A stretch of DNA of 54,462 nt from Lentisphaeria bacterium (GTDB lineage Bacteria > Verrucomicrobiota > Lentisphaeria > Victivallales > Victivallaceae), in assembly GCA_017508135.1 (NCBI GenBank), contig JAFVZN010000026.1, forward strand, positions 1-54,462. Direction: 5' to 3'. The notes beneath the pieces are model-generated. The model did not search any database, was not told the origin of the DNA, and worked only from the letters and a program-made list of their open reading frames with translations. This document shows positions 43,316-51,513 of the stretch, one piece after another. Position 1 is the stretch's first letter. Each line of letters starts with the position of its first letter. The translations under genes were made by a program, and so were the position numbers.

Positions 43316-44230
43316 TCAATCTTTGGTCGGGCGGAAATAAATTTTCTTCCACTCAGGATGGGTTTCGATCTGGTAATTTTTCCAGCTCAATGTCCGCACC
43401 GAACCATCGACCATTGTCGCATTGGAATCTCCGCCTGTTGGCGCATTTTTCCCGGTATTGTACATCGTCGGGCGGTGCCGCCAGCGGATCAGCGAGTTGG
43501 GATGTGACGGGGATTTGAACATCATGTGCTTGAACTGAAACAGCGAGCCGGTATGTTCCATCAGCAGAACGTGTCCCACGTTCCAGTTTGCCTGCTTTAC
43601 AAAACGTGCAGTATAGCCGTCATAAGAACCGAACTCTCCGGCGGCGGTTATGCTGGCGGTCAGCATGATGCTTGCCGCGTAATCGCTGGCATAAGTTGCT
43701 TCATCGGGAACCGGGTTGCCGGGGCAGATCATCAAAGAGTCGCCGAAGCCTCTGCTCTTTAAATATGCCCGGGTGGGGTTTCTTTTGAAATATTTGAGAT
43801 CGTAGAAAAGTTCCGGACAACCTTTGCCCGTCTCGTTGTTCCATGCCGCCGGGAACCAGGAATCGAAGTCTCCGGTGTAGATCGAGAAAAAGCTTCCGAG
43901 CTGCTTGAGATTGTTCCTGCAGCTGCTTTCTTTGCCGCGCGCCCGCGCATTCTGCAATGCCGGGAGAAGCATTGCCGCCAGAATAGCGATAATGGCAATT
44001 ACGACCAGCAGTTCGATGAGAGTGAATGAGTGTGCGGGGGACAAAGGAAACTTTTTTTCACGGGAAAAAAAGTTTCCTCTTTCCCCCGCGCCCCCTTTCT
44101 CTTTCAAAAAAAGCGGGGTGTTTTGCTGCTCCCGTTGGTCGCAGCGGAACAGAAAACGCAATGATGAGATAGTAGAACTTACCAGTAATTCAATCAGCGT
44201 GAAGAGGGAACAGATCTGCTTACGTTTCAT
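43316..44230 (-). CDS. Pseudopilin-like protein with duplicated FTLIELLV motif (copy B)
   Basis: A 304-residue relative of the protein encoded at 39017-39919. The ATG at 44230 follows AAAGGA. The first FTLIELLV is at residues 10-17 and the second at 69-76, followed by [16 protein letters not shown]. The residues before each motif are L9 and S68, not the usual Gly or Ala. The C-terminal region has the H-x9-DG-like motif [17 protein letters not shown]...ATMVDGSV near 270. It has its own promoter, which shares a 17-base block with the promoter of the DUF4838 gene just upstream. Probably an envelope-anchored or fibre-forming protein; direct function is unknown. Confidence 0.85.
   Translation of the reverse strand: MKRKQICSLFTLIELLVSSTISSLRFLFRCDQREQQNTPLFLKEKGGAGERGNFFSREKKFPLSPAHSFTLIELLVVIAIIAILAAMLLPALQNARARGKESSCRNNLKQLGSFFSIYTGDFDSWFPAAWNNETGKGCPELFYDLKYFKRNPTRAYLKSRGFGDSLMICPGNPVPDEATYASDYAASIMLTASITAAGEFGSYDGYTARFVKQANWNVGHVLLMEHTGSLFQFKHMMFKSPSHPNSLIRWRHRPTMYNTGKNAPTGGDSNATMVDGSVRTLSWKNYQIETHPEWKKIYFRPTKD
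44005..44214 (-). repeat. In-frame palindromic cassette duplicating the pilin motif (copy B)
   Basis: Same architecture as the cassette at 39651-39857: outer stem GCGGGGGA/TCCCCCGC (44034-44041, 44082-44089) and a perfect 15-bp inner stem (44045-44059 with 44064-44078, loop ACGG). Compared with copy A, the inner stem changes on both arms (GGAAAAC/GTTTTCC in A, AGGAAAC/GTTTCCT in B) so that pairing is kept. Confidence 0.85.
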
Positions 44231-44273
44231 ATCTTTTTTCCTTTGGCTGTTGTATCTTTTGTGTTTACGATAT

Positions 44274-44310
44274 ATTATATCACAATTTTTAATCTTTTTC
44301 CATATCTGAA
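44274..44310 (-). promoter_or_regulatory. Promoter of pseudopilin B with shared upstream block
   Basis: Minus strand: TTCAGATATGGAAAAAG (44310-44294) contains the -35 TGGAAA (44302-44297); 17-bp spacer; -10 TATAAT (44279-44274) within TGTGATATAATA. The same layout and sequence recur at 47232-47268. Confidence 0.7.
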
Positions 44311-44354
44311 TCGAACAAAAAAATACCATTTTCTTTGCAGGCGGAAAATTGTTT

Positions 44355-44380
44355 GCCGGGGGAGGTTGAACTCCCCCGGC
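44355..44380 (-). terminator. Terminator of the second DUF4838 gene
   Basis: GCCGGGGGAG (44355-44364) and CTCCCCCGGC (44371-44380) form a perfect 10-bp stem with a 6-base loop. The T-run on the minus side is weak, but the stem is strong and sits just after the stop at 44386. Confidence 0.75.
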
Positions 44381-44385
44381 TTATC

Positions 44386-47187
44386 TCAAGGCTGGTATTC
44401 AAACATATTTTCAATGATGTGTATTCCGCCGCGGGGCTGGGCGAGGAGAAAGAGCTGACCTTTGCCCATCGTCCGGAAGAGCAGGGCAGGGGATTCGGTA
44501 TTGTTTTTGTTCATCTGGGTCATCAGCACCCGCCACTTGTCGGGATACCTGGGGGATAAGGTGACGATGCCGCAGCTCTTATAAGTTTTCCGGAGATCAT
44601 GCTTTGCCGTATTGAATTTCGGGTCGATGGTCACGGGTTTGAGGATGCGGTGCGGATTGGCAAGATTCTTGACTTCAAAGCTCTTATCTCCGAGACCTTT
44701 CCCGAGCATGTAGAGCCAGAAGTAGTTGTGGATGACCAGTTTTGAACCGTTTTCAACGGCGGGCGTGACTGTCTTTTCCCAGAACTTCCGGTCGAACCGG
44801 GTCTTATAGGGGTTGATATAGATCATGTCAACTCCGGTCAAATCAAGTTTGGCAGCTTCTTCTTCGCCGATGACCGTCATGAAACTCCAGTTGTTGTCAA
44901 AGAAAAATTTGCGGTATTTGTTGAACCAGGTGGCACTGGCACTTCCGGCGATCCAGACCAGCATCTTGGCTTTGCTGACATTCTTTCTGAAGAACATCAC
45001 TCCGCCGCTGGAAATATCCTGATGCGCCGGTTTGGGGAAACCGATGGCATCCGGTTTGCTGTTGCGGATGATAAGGAAACGCCATGAGGATCGCGGTGTC
45101 ACCTCGCCCATCTCGGAAAAGGGTAACGTGATGGTGGCTGTCCAGCGGTCTTTTTCCAATTTTATATGGCTCTCCCAGCGGGGGTTCCAGGAGGTGTCGT
45201 TTGCCATGGCATCGTAGCGGTTGTTTCCGGCAGTGACGACCAGATGGCGGTCGGAATTGCCGTCGCCGGTATCGACCATTATTTCAATGGAATCATCTTT
45301 CCAGACATCTCCGTCATGTTCCGTTGAAGATTTGCGCAGAGCTGCCATATCCGGTTCCCAACATACCGCCCGGATGTGGACACCTTTGTCGTCCCAGTAA
45401 ACTTTGACGGAGGTTTTTTTGTCTCCGTTCGGGGCTTTTTTTGCTCGAAGCGGAAGAGAAAGAGCCTGATCGAAACCGGTCGCTCCGGGGAGGTAAGGGG
45501 GGATGACCGTGGGGGCAGTACCGGAAATTTTGAAATACTCTTCCCAGGTGCTGAACAGAATACTTTCCTGATTGACTTCCGCAAGGTGCTTTTTGTTTCC
45601 GGCGGAAACTTTCAATGCCTGATCGAGCCAACTGCGGCAGAGTTTCACGCGCCCGGCATTGAGAATGTGCTGCGCGGAGGCTGCCGGACTGCGGTAAAAA
45701 TAGTTCGGATGAGCTTTCTGGTTTTCCCATGCTTTGGCAAGTTCACTGAAATATTTGAACATGAACGGAGCCGCTTTGGTGCCGTAAACCTTGCTGCACC
45801 ACTCTTTCAACAGCGCGTTGACATCGGCATCCGGGTTCCAGCAGAGCTGCGCCCACATCCAGTTGGCAAGGCGGTGGATCTGCGGGGCAAGTTCGTGCCG
45901 TTTCAAATTTTTTCCGTAGTAGACGAGCATTTCGGTTTTTACCCGCACGGCGTTGAGGTCGCGGAAGGTGCGCATGGCATCGGCGGTGGCGTTCCAGTTG
46001 GCGACAAAGGCGGTGGGTTTGAAGACGTCAAACTCATAGCCGTAAATTCCGATGGCGGCTTTTTCTTTCCATCGCTTGATTTCGGCGAGGCTTCGGGCGT
46101 TGGTCGGACATTTGGGATCAGTGAGCTTGTGCGCGTAACAGCGGTTGTAATGGCAGTATTCCACATATTCAAGTTCGGAAACCTTTTGTTCCGGAGGCGT
46201 ACGGTACTCCTGATAAGCGATACCGGCGAATTTCAACTTCGGGAACTCTTTCTTCAAGGCGGGGATCAGAGTTTTGCTGTAATAATCGTACCAGAAACCG
46301 GTACGGCTGCCGTGGGAGGAACATTTTTCACATTCGCAGCGGATGGTGGTATCGGCAGGAAAAAGGTTGAGAAGTTCGAGATTGTCTTTTCTGATCGTCT
46401 GGGAAATATTGTCCAAGACCTGCCGGGTGAAGCGCGGATTGGACCAGCAGCCGGCGATACCGGAAATGTTTCTGGCTCCGCCGATCATGGCAAAAAGTTC
46501 CGGATCGTTTTTGAAGTTTTGCCTGACATTGTAGACCCGGACGCGGTGACCGCCGCCGATGCGGTAAAATCCGGCTTTGTCCCGGATGGATGGGGTGCGG
46601 GAATCGCCGTTCAGGAAGTTGCGCGCCATCCAGATCTCCGTCGGAACATGGCGGTGCCAGTGGCAGGGGGACATCGCGCGGATCTTGAATGCGGGAGTGA
46701 AGTTGTAAGCAAGTTTCTCCGGAAGCGTGTAACTGCTGCGTTTCACGATGAATTCACCATCATCGCCGGGCCACAGCCAGCGGACACTCAACTGGTTCTG
46801 CAAAAAGGAGTAAACCGAATAAAGCACCGCCCGGGGAGTGTTGCCTGCCAGATAAAGGTCATTGCCGTGAGTGTAAACGGCAACGGTTTCTATGGCATCG
46901 GCTCCGGGAAGTTTGAAGCTGGATGCAAGTTTCGCTATTTCCGGAGAGGTGGCTGGAGTTCCGAGGCGGATGTTGAATTGCCCTTTCGGAGTTGGTTTGG
47001 AGAGAAAATCCGCTCCGGAAATCTTCTTCAAAGCAGATGCAAGTTCGCTTGCGGCATAGGTGATCTCATTGCCGGAATTTTCCGGAAGCACGATTTGCCA
47101 TCGGGTTTTTCCATTTTCAAACAGCGGGGCGGCGGCCGCAGCAGCGAACAGAAGTACGGCACAATAAAAAGAAAGCCATTTTTTCAT
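44386..47187 (-). CDS. Large secreted DUF4838 protein with CBM-like and GATase-like domains
   Basis: 933 residues from the ATG at 47187 (MKKWLSF, with GGAGA about 10 bases upstream). Signal peptide at about 1-20. Residues 25-135 resemble an alpha-glucuronidase N-terminal domain (GNTPRAVLYSVYSFLQNQLSVRWLWPG). Residues 170-500 are the DUF4838 core (NLFPADTTIRCECEKCSSHG near 290, VEYCHYNRCYAHKL). Residues about 560-730 are a CBM9-like beta domain (WKDDSIEIMVDTGDG). The last 200 residues resemble the ThuA/GATase-1-like fold (MLVWIAGSASATWFNKYRKFF, VDMIYINPYKTRF, GKGQLFLLAQPRGG). Probable secreted glycosidase of unknown substrate. Pseudopilin B lies downstream. Confidence 0.78.
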   Translation of the reverse strand: MKKWLSFYCAVLLFAAAAAAPLFENGKTRWQIVLPENSGNEITYAASELASALKKISGADFLSKPTPKGQFNIRLGTPATSPEIAKLASSFKLPGADAIETVAVYTHGNDLYLAGNTPRAVLYSVYSFLQNQLSVRWLWPGDDGEFIVKRSSYTLPEKLAYNFTPAFKIRAMSPCHWHRHVPTEIWMARNFLNGDSRTPSIRDKAGFYRIGGGHRVRVYNVRQNFKNDPELFAMIGGARNISGIAGCWSNPRFTRQVLDNISQTIRKDNLELLNLFPADTTIRCECEKCSSHGSRTGFWYDYYSKTLIPALKKEFPKLKFAGIAYQEYRTPPEQKVSELEYVEYCHYNRCYAHKLTDPKCPTNARSLAEIKRWKEKAAIGIYGYEFDVFKPTAFVANWNATADAMRTFRDLNAVRVKTEMLVYYGKNLKRHELAPQIHRLANWMWAQLCWNPDADVNALLKEWCSKVYGTKAAPFMFKYFSELAKAWENQKAHPNYFYRSPAASAQHILNAGRVKLCRSWLDQALKVSAGNKKHLAEVNQESILFSTWEEYFKISGTAPTVIPPYLPGATGFDQALSLPLRAKKAPNGDKKTSVKVYWDDKGVHIRAVCWEPDMAALRKSSTEHDGDVWKDDSIEIMVDTGDGNSDRHLVVTAGNNRYDAMANDTSWNPRWESHIKLEKDRWTATITLPFSEMGEVTPRSSWRFLIIRNSKPDAIGFPKPAHQDISSGGVMFFRKNVSKAKMLVWIAGSASATWFNKYRKFFFDNNWSFMTVIGEEEAAKLDLTGVDMIYINPYKTRFDRKFWEKTVTPAVENGSKLVIHNYFWLYMLGKGLGDKSFEVKNLANPHRILKPVTIDPKFNTAKHDLRKTYKSCGIVTLSPRYPDKWRVLMTQMNKNNTESPALLFRTMGKGQLFLLAQPRGGIHIIENMFEYQP

Positions 47188-47231
47188 TTTGAAGAATCTC
47201 CGTTGAAAACTTTGAATAGATGCTGATAAAT

Positions 47232-47268
47232 AGTATATCACACCAATCCCGCTTTTTCCATATCTGAA
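47232..47268 (-). promoter_or_regulatory. Promoter of the second DUF4838 gene with shared upstream block
   Basis: Minus strand: TTCAGATATGGAAAAAG (47268-47252), -35 TGGAAA (47260-47255), 17-bp spacer, -10 TATACT (47237-47232) within TGTGATATACTA. Matches the promoter at 44274-44310 outside the 9 bases between the two conserved blocks. Confidence 0.7.
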
Positions 47269-47369
47269 AGAAACATTTGAATACCATTTTTTTACAGATG
47301 TGAAAAAGCTGTTCTCCGGGAGATTTCACATTCAAGCGCGAATGCGGTGCTGCGTGAAGCCGGCAATTT

Positions 47370-47876
47370 TCATATTTCGGCTTCCATGACATAGTCCGTC
47401 ATAAAGAAACCGTTGCCGATATCGTTGTCCTCCTGGTGTACCATAGTGAAGCCGTTGGCGGTATAGCACTTGATCGCATTGGCATTCTGCCGGTTGACAT
47501 TGAGTCGCAGATAATTGAAACCTGCGCCTTTTGCCGCCTGCTTTACCAATTTGACAGCGGCACTGCCGATGCCTTGTTCCTGCTTTTCCGGGAGCAGATA
47601 AAGTTTATGCAGCTTGGCGACTTTGCGCACGGGATCACACTCTCCCCAGGCAAGGTATCCGGCGATCGCTCCGGCTGATTCCACAAAGCAGTAATGTACT
47701 CCTGCGCTGACCTCTCCGGAAATAACTTCCCCGGAATACATCATATCCATCATGTACGCAATTTGTTCAACAGACAGAATATCTTTGTAACAAACCGGCC
47801 AAACTGTTTCCGCAAGCTCTCTGACTTTCCCGTATTCATCTTTCTGAACCGGGCGCAATATGATATCGTTGTTCAT
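47370..47876 (-). CDS. GNAT family N-acetyltransferase
   Basis: A 168-residue acetyltransferase. The acetyl-CoA binding segment is KLYLLPEKQEQGIGSAAVKLVKQAA (about 92-116), followed by LRLNVNRQNANAIKCYTANGF, the GNAT motif B typical of RimI-like and small-molecule enzymes. It lies 18 bases after pheA on the same strand and is probably the last gene of the aromatic operon, though nothing in it ties it to aromatic metabolism. Substrate unknown. Confidence 0.85.
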   Translation of the reverse strand: MNNDIILRPVQKDEYGKVRELAETVWPVCYKDILSVEQIAYMMDMMYSGEVISGEVSAGVHYCFVESAGAIAGYLAWGECDPVRKVAKLHKLYLLPEKQEQGIGSAAVKLVKQAAKGAGFNYLRLNVNRQNANAIKCYTANGFTMVHQEDNDIGNGFFMTDYVMEAEI

Positions 47877-47894
47877 AAGTGTCTCCGTTGAAAA

Positions 47895-48968
47895 TCATTT
47901 GGTTCCGATCTGCGGATAACTGCCGAGAATTTTGAAGAATGCGGAATTTTGTTCCAGCTCCATGCAGGCATCTTTCACGTCCGGATCACTTTGATGTCCG
48001 AGCAAGTCGATGAAAAAGCAGTATTCCCAACCGGCTTGCTGCTGCCACGGGCGGCTTTCGATCAAAGTCAGCTGCAGCTGATTTTTCCGGAACGGTTCCA
48101 ACGCTTCATACAGTGCGCCCGGACGGTTTTTTACCGCAAAACACAAACTGGTTTTGTCATTGCCGCTGCGTGCAACAGGGTGTTTGCTGATAACCAGAAA
48201 TCTGGTGGTGTTGGTGCTGGAATCCTCCACATTTTCTTCAAGGATGTTCAAATCGTGAAGTTTACAGGCAACGGGCGTTCCCAATGCGGCGGCGAACTCT
48301 TCTTGCGCGGCTCTTTCCGCGGCGAAGGCGGTGCTGGTCATCTCCACAAGTTCCACTCCGGGAAAATGTTCAAGCAGATAGTGCTGGCATTGTCCGAGTA
48401 CCTGCGGATGGCTGTAAATGCGTCTGATCTCCTCCCGTTTGCACTTTGCCATCAGCGAATGGTGGATACGGCAATACTTTTCTGCGGTAATTTTGACATC
48501 ACTTTTCACCAGCCAGTCCATAGTGTAGTTGATAACTCCTTCGGCGGAGTTTTCAATGGGAACACAACCGTGATCTGCTCTGCCGCATTCGACCGCCCGG
48601 AAAACTTCCGGGATGGTCTTTTGCGGAACCAGTTCCGTTTGCGTACCGAAAATCTCTATCGTCGCCTGATGGGAAAATGTTCCCAACGGCCCCAGAAAAG
48701 CCGCTTTGAGCGGCCGTTCCAACGCCCGGAGCCCGGAAAAGATTTCCCGGTAGACGGCATGGAGGATCTCCGGTGTCACCGGCCCGGAATTGAGGGCTTG
48801 CAGGCGTTCCATCATCTTTTGCTGATAAACCGGATCATATACCGGCTGATTCTGCTCACGCAACTCTCCGGCAACATTTTTTGCCGCCAGAAAACGTTTG
48901 TTGAGCAGTGCTATCAGCTGAGCATCAAGTTTTTCCACTTCCGCAAGAGCATCTGATGATCTGTTCAT
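47895..48968 (-). CDS. pheA: Bifunctional chorismate mutase/prephenate dehydratase (P-protein)
   Basis: Converts chorismate to prephenate and on to phenylpyruvate, the phenylalanine branch. 357 residues from the ATG at 48968, which follows AAAGGAGTG by 6 bases; the longer frame upstream overlaps the fusion gene. Domains: AroQ chorismate mutase (about 1-85, LDAQLIALLNKRFLAAKNV), prephenate dehydratase (about 90-270: FLGPLGTFSHQAT, CVPIENSAEG, and STNTTRFLVI with the catalytic Thr), and a C-terminal ACT domain (about 280-355) with the phenylalanine-binding sequences RPGALYEAL and ESRP. Feedback inhibition by Phe is therefore expected. It lies 13 bases after the aroB-tyrA-aroK fusion. Confidence 0.95.
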   Translation of the reverse strand: MNRSSDALAEVEKLDAQLIALLNKRFLAAKNVAGELREQNQPVYDPVYQQKMMERLQALNSGPVTPEILHAVYREIFSGLRALERPLKAAFLGPLGTFSHQATIEIFGTQTELVPQKTIPEVFRAVECGRADHGCVPIENSAEGVINYTMDWLVKSDVKITAEKYCRIHHSLMAKCKREEIRRIYSHPQVLGQCQHYLLEHFPGVELVEMTSTAFAAERAAQEEFAAALGTPVACKLHDLNILEENVEDSSTNTTRFLVISKHPVARSGNDKTSLCFAVKNRPGALYEALEPFRKNQLQLTLIESRPWQQQAGWEYCFFIDLLGHQSDPDVKDACMELEQNSAFFKILGSYPQIGTK

Positions 48969-48981
48969 GGGAACACTCCTT

Positions 48982-51513
48982 TTACAGCCATTTGTCTTTG
49001 TAGAGGGAAAGGATATGCAATGCCGTATAATGTGGTGTCGCCGCCGGTACGCACCGGGCTTCGCACGTTGAGGCAAACACCGCTTTGCGGGCGATGTTCA
49101 TCTCTTTGAACGCTGCTTCGGGATCGGAAACATTCTGCAGGAACGGCGGCAGACCTTTCTTTATGATCCGCTCAAAAGCGACCTTGTCGTCCGTATCCAG
49201 CCACACCTTGAATCCAAGCTGTTCTCCGGTTTGAACGTCCACAAAAGGATTGCTTAAAGCTCCGCCGCCCAGAGCAATGACCATCCGTTCGTTTGAACCG
49301 GCAAGATCGCGCAGTACATCGGCTTCCAATTTCCGGAAGAACTCCTCTCCGCCGGCGGAGAAAATTTCCCGGACACTGCGGTTTTTACCATCTCTTTCCA
49401 CGATCAGATCATCGCTGTCCACGAATTTTATATCAAGGATCGCGGCGATCTCTTTGCCGACGGTGGTTTTTCCGCAGTGCTTGATGCCGCAAAGGACGAT
49501 ATTCTGCGGCAGATCATGGCTCTTTTTGTAACAGAGCCAGGAGTCGCGCAAATCGCGCCCCAGAGCAAAGAGTTCAAAGAATTTGTTTCCGTCACCCTGA
49601 ACCAGCGTGCGCCTTATTTCTGCCAGACGGTACTGGAATTCATCGAGTGCCGGCATGATCGCACCGCTGTTGGATATACAAATTTCCCGCCACATGGCAG
49701 GTGAACTTGAGGCGATACGGCTGGTATCCCGGAAGCCGGTGGCACAGCCGGAGTAATAACGGCGCTGTTCACCGGCATCGCTGCGGTCAAGGATGCTGCG
49801 GGTGAGTGCCGAAGCGATGATATGCAGCATGTGGCTGGAGTTGGCAACCAGGGCATCGTGGGAATCGCAGTCGATATCCTTTAAATTGGCGTTGAGATCT
49901 TTCCAGAAATTTTTTACCGTCGCCATGCCTTGGGCGGAGGAGTATTTTCCCGGGACGATCAGGATGTCGGCGTTTTCATAAAGTCCTTTCACGGCTGAAC
50001 GCCAGGAACTTTTTTCCGTTCCCGCCATCGGGTGACTGCCGACGAAGTCCAGTTCGGGAAACTCAGCGGCACATTTGATGATACACCCTTTTACACTGGA
50101 GATATCGGTCATCACGGCACCGGGTTTCTGGAAATGGTGATACTTGCGGATAAACTCCATGGTCACCGGTATCGGCAGACAGAGGATGACGATATCGCCG
50201 CTGGCGATGGCATCTTCCGGAGTGGCATAGATCTTTTCAGCGGCGAGTTTCTCCGCCATCGCCTGACAGCCTTCGGGAGAACGGTTCCAGACGGAGACCA
50301 TATATTTGCTGTGGTCGATGCTCAACGCCATGGAAGCTCCGAGCAGACCGAGGCCGATGATGGCAACCTCCGGGCGGTTGTCGGCGACCGGAGAAAGGTG
50401 GTCAAAACGGAATTTGAAATATTTTTCCAACAGTACGGCAGTTTGCTCCGGATCCAGATCGACAGTTTTGACTTTGCCGGTCTCCAGCGGTAAAACTGCC
50501 CGGAACTTTCCGTCGCCGTTTTTCTTGTCGCCTTTCATCAACGCGATGATTTTTGCGGTATCACGTTTGATCGCGGAGGTTGGGAAACTTTCGGGAGCGA
50601 TGTTGTATTTTTCCAGAAGCTGATGCTGAAACGCCATTACGTCATTCCGGCAAAGTCCGAGTTCCTGAGCGATAAAAACGGCGATGTCCATTCCGATCGC
50701 CACCGCTTCACCGTGGGCGAGAGCAAAAGAACTCAAGTGTTCCAGTGCGTGACCGAAGGTGTGACCGTAATTCAAAAAGACACGCCCGGAATCGCCGCTT
50801 TCTTTTTCATCGGCGGAGACCACCGCCGCTTTGATCTCGCAGGAACGTTTGACGGCGAATCGGATTTTCTGCAAATCTTCAATCACTTCGGCAAAGGAGT
50901 GTTTCTGCAGTTCTCCGGCAAAATCCCGGTCGAGGATCATCGCGGTTTTTACGATCTCCGCCATACCGCTGGCGATTTCCCGTACCGCAAGTGTTTTCAA
51001 AAGAGAACAATCAATAACGACCAGCTTCGGCTGATGGAAGGCACCGACCAGATTTTTGCCGTGAGCGGTGTCAACGGCGGTTTTTCCGCCGACCGAAGAA
51101 TCCACCATCGCCAGCAGAGAGGTCGGTATCTGGATGAAATCAACTCCGCGCATATAAACGGATGCGGCAAAACCGGTCAGATCACCCGTCACTCCGCCGC
51201 CAAGAGCGGCAAAGAGCGCGTTACGTCCCAGTTTGAGTTCGGCGGCGTAAGCGCAAAGTTTCATTGCGTTGTCGATATTTTTTGAAGCTTCGCCTGCGGG
51301 GAATACCCAGTGGAAAACGGTTTTTCCGGCTGAGGTCAAAGAGGAGGTTAGCTTGTCCAGATATCGCGCGGTGTTGCTGTCGGCAACAATAAGAACATTT
51401 TTCTGCGGCAACGCGGCAAATGCATCAACAACGGCATTGCTTTCAATGGAGTCGAAAATGATGTCATAACTGCGTTCACCCAGTTCCACGGTCACTTTTT
51501 CACTGCTGTTCAT
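48982..51513 (-). CDS. Trifunctional AroB-TyrA-AroK fusion protein
   Basis: One 843-residue frame joins three enzymes. Residues 1-about 365 are 3-dehydroquinate synthase (AroB): ALGGGVTGDLTGFAASVYMR, PTSLLAMVDSSVGGKTAVD and NYGHTFGHALE with the zinc His. Residues about 383-665 are prephenate dehydrogenase (TyrA): NAD-binding VAIIGLGLLGAS near 385, TDISSVKG, GSHPMAGTE, and ANSSHMLHIIASAL with a conserved His. Residues about 670-843 are shikimate kinase (AroK): P-loop GIKHCGKTT near 677, DSDDLIVE, GGEEFFRKLEADVL and ALGGGALS. The parts lie in frame with no stop or frameshift, and each keeps its key residues. The start overlaps the aroA stop (ATGA). It covers steps 2 and 5 of the shikimate pathway plus tyrosine synthesis. 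Confidence 0.93.
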   Translation of the reverse strand: MNSSEKVTVELGERSYDIIFDSIESNAVVDAFAALPQKNVLIVADSNTARYLDKLTSSLTSAGKTVFHWVFPAGEASKNIDNAMKLCAYAAELKLGRNALFAALGGGVTGDLTGFAASVYMRGVDFIQIPTSLLAMVDSSVGGKTAVDTAHGKNLVGAFHQPKLVVIDCSLLKTLAVREIASGMAEIVKTAMILDRDFAGELQKHSFAEVIEDLQKIRFAVKRSCEIKAAVVSADEKESGDSGRVFLNYGHTFGHALEHLSSFALAHGEAVAIGMDIAVFIAQELGLCRNDVMAFQHQLLEKYNIAPESFPTSAIKRDTAKIIALMKGDKKNGDGKFRAVLPLETGKVKTVDLDPEQTAVLLEKYFKFRFDHLSPVADNRPEVAIIGLGLLGASMALSIDHSKYMVSVWNRSPEGCQAMAEKLAAEKIYATPEDAIASGDIVILCLPIPVTMEFIRKYHHFQKPGAVMTDISSVKGCIIKCAAEFPELDFVGSHPMAGTEKSSWRSAVKGLYENADILIVPGKYSSAQGMATVKNFWKDLNANLKDIDCDSHDALVANSSHMLHIIASALTRSILDRSDAGEQRRYYSGCATGFRDTSRIASSSPAMWREICISNSGAIMPALDEFQYRLAEIRRTLVQGDGNKFFELFALGRDLRDSWLCYKKSHDLPQNIVLCGIKHCGKTTVGKEIAAILDIKFVDSDDLIVERDGKNRSVREIFSAGGEEFFRKLEADVLRDLAGSNERMVIALGGGALSNPFVDVQTGEQLGFKVWLDTDDKVAFERIIKKGLPPFLQNVSDPEAAFKEMNIARKAVFASTCEARCVPAATPHYTALHILSLYKDKWL

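Noticed and set aside
45376-47226. Open frame of 616 codons on the plus strand
   Set aside because: Shadow of the DUF4838 gene on the other strand, which has a signal peptide, recognisable domains, a promoter and a terminator.
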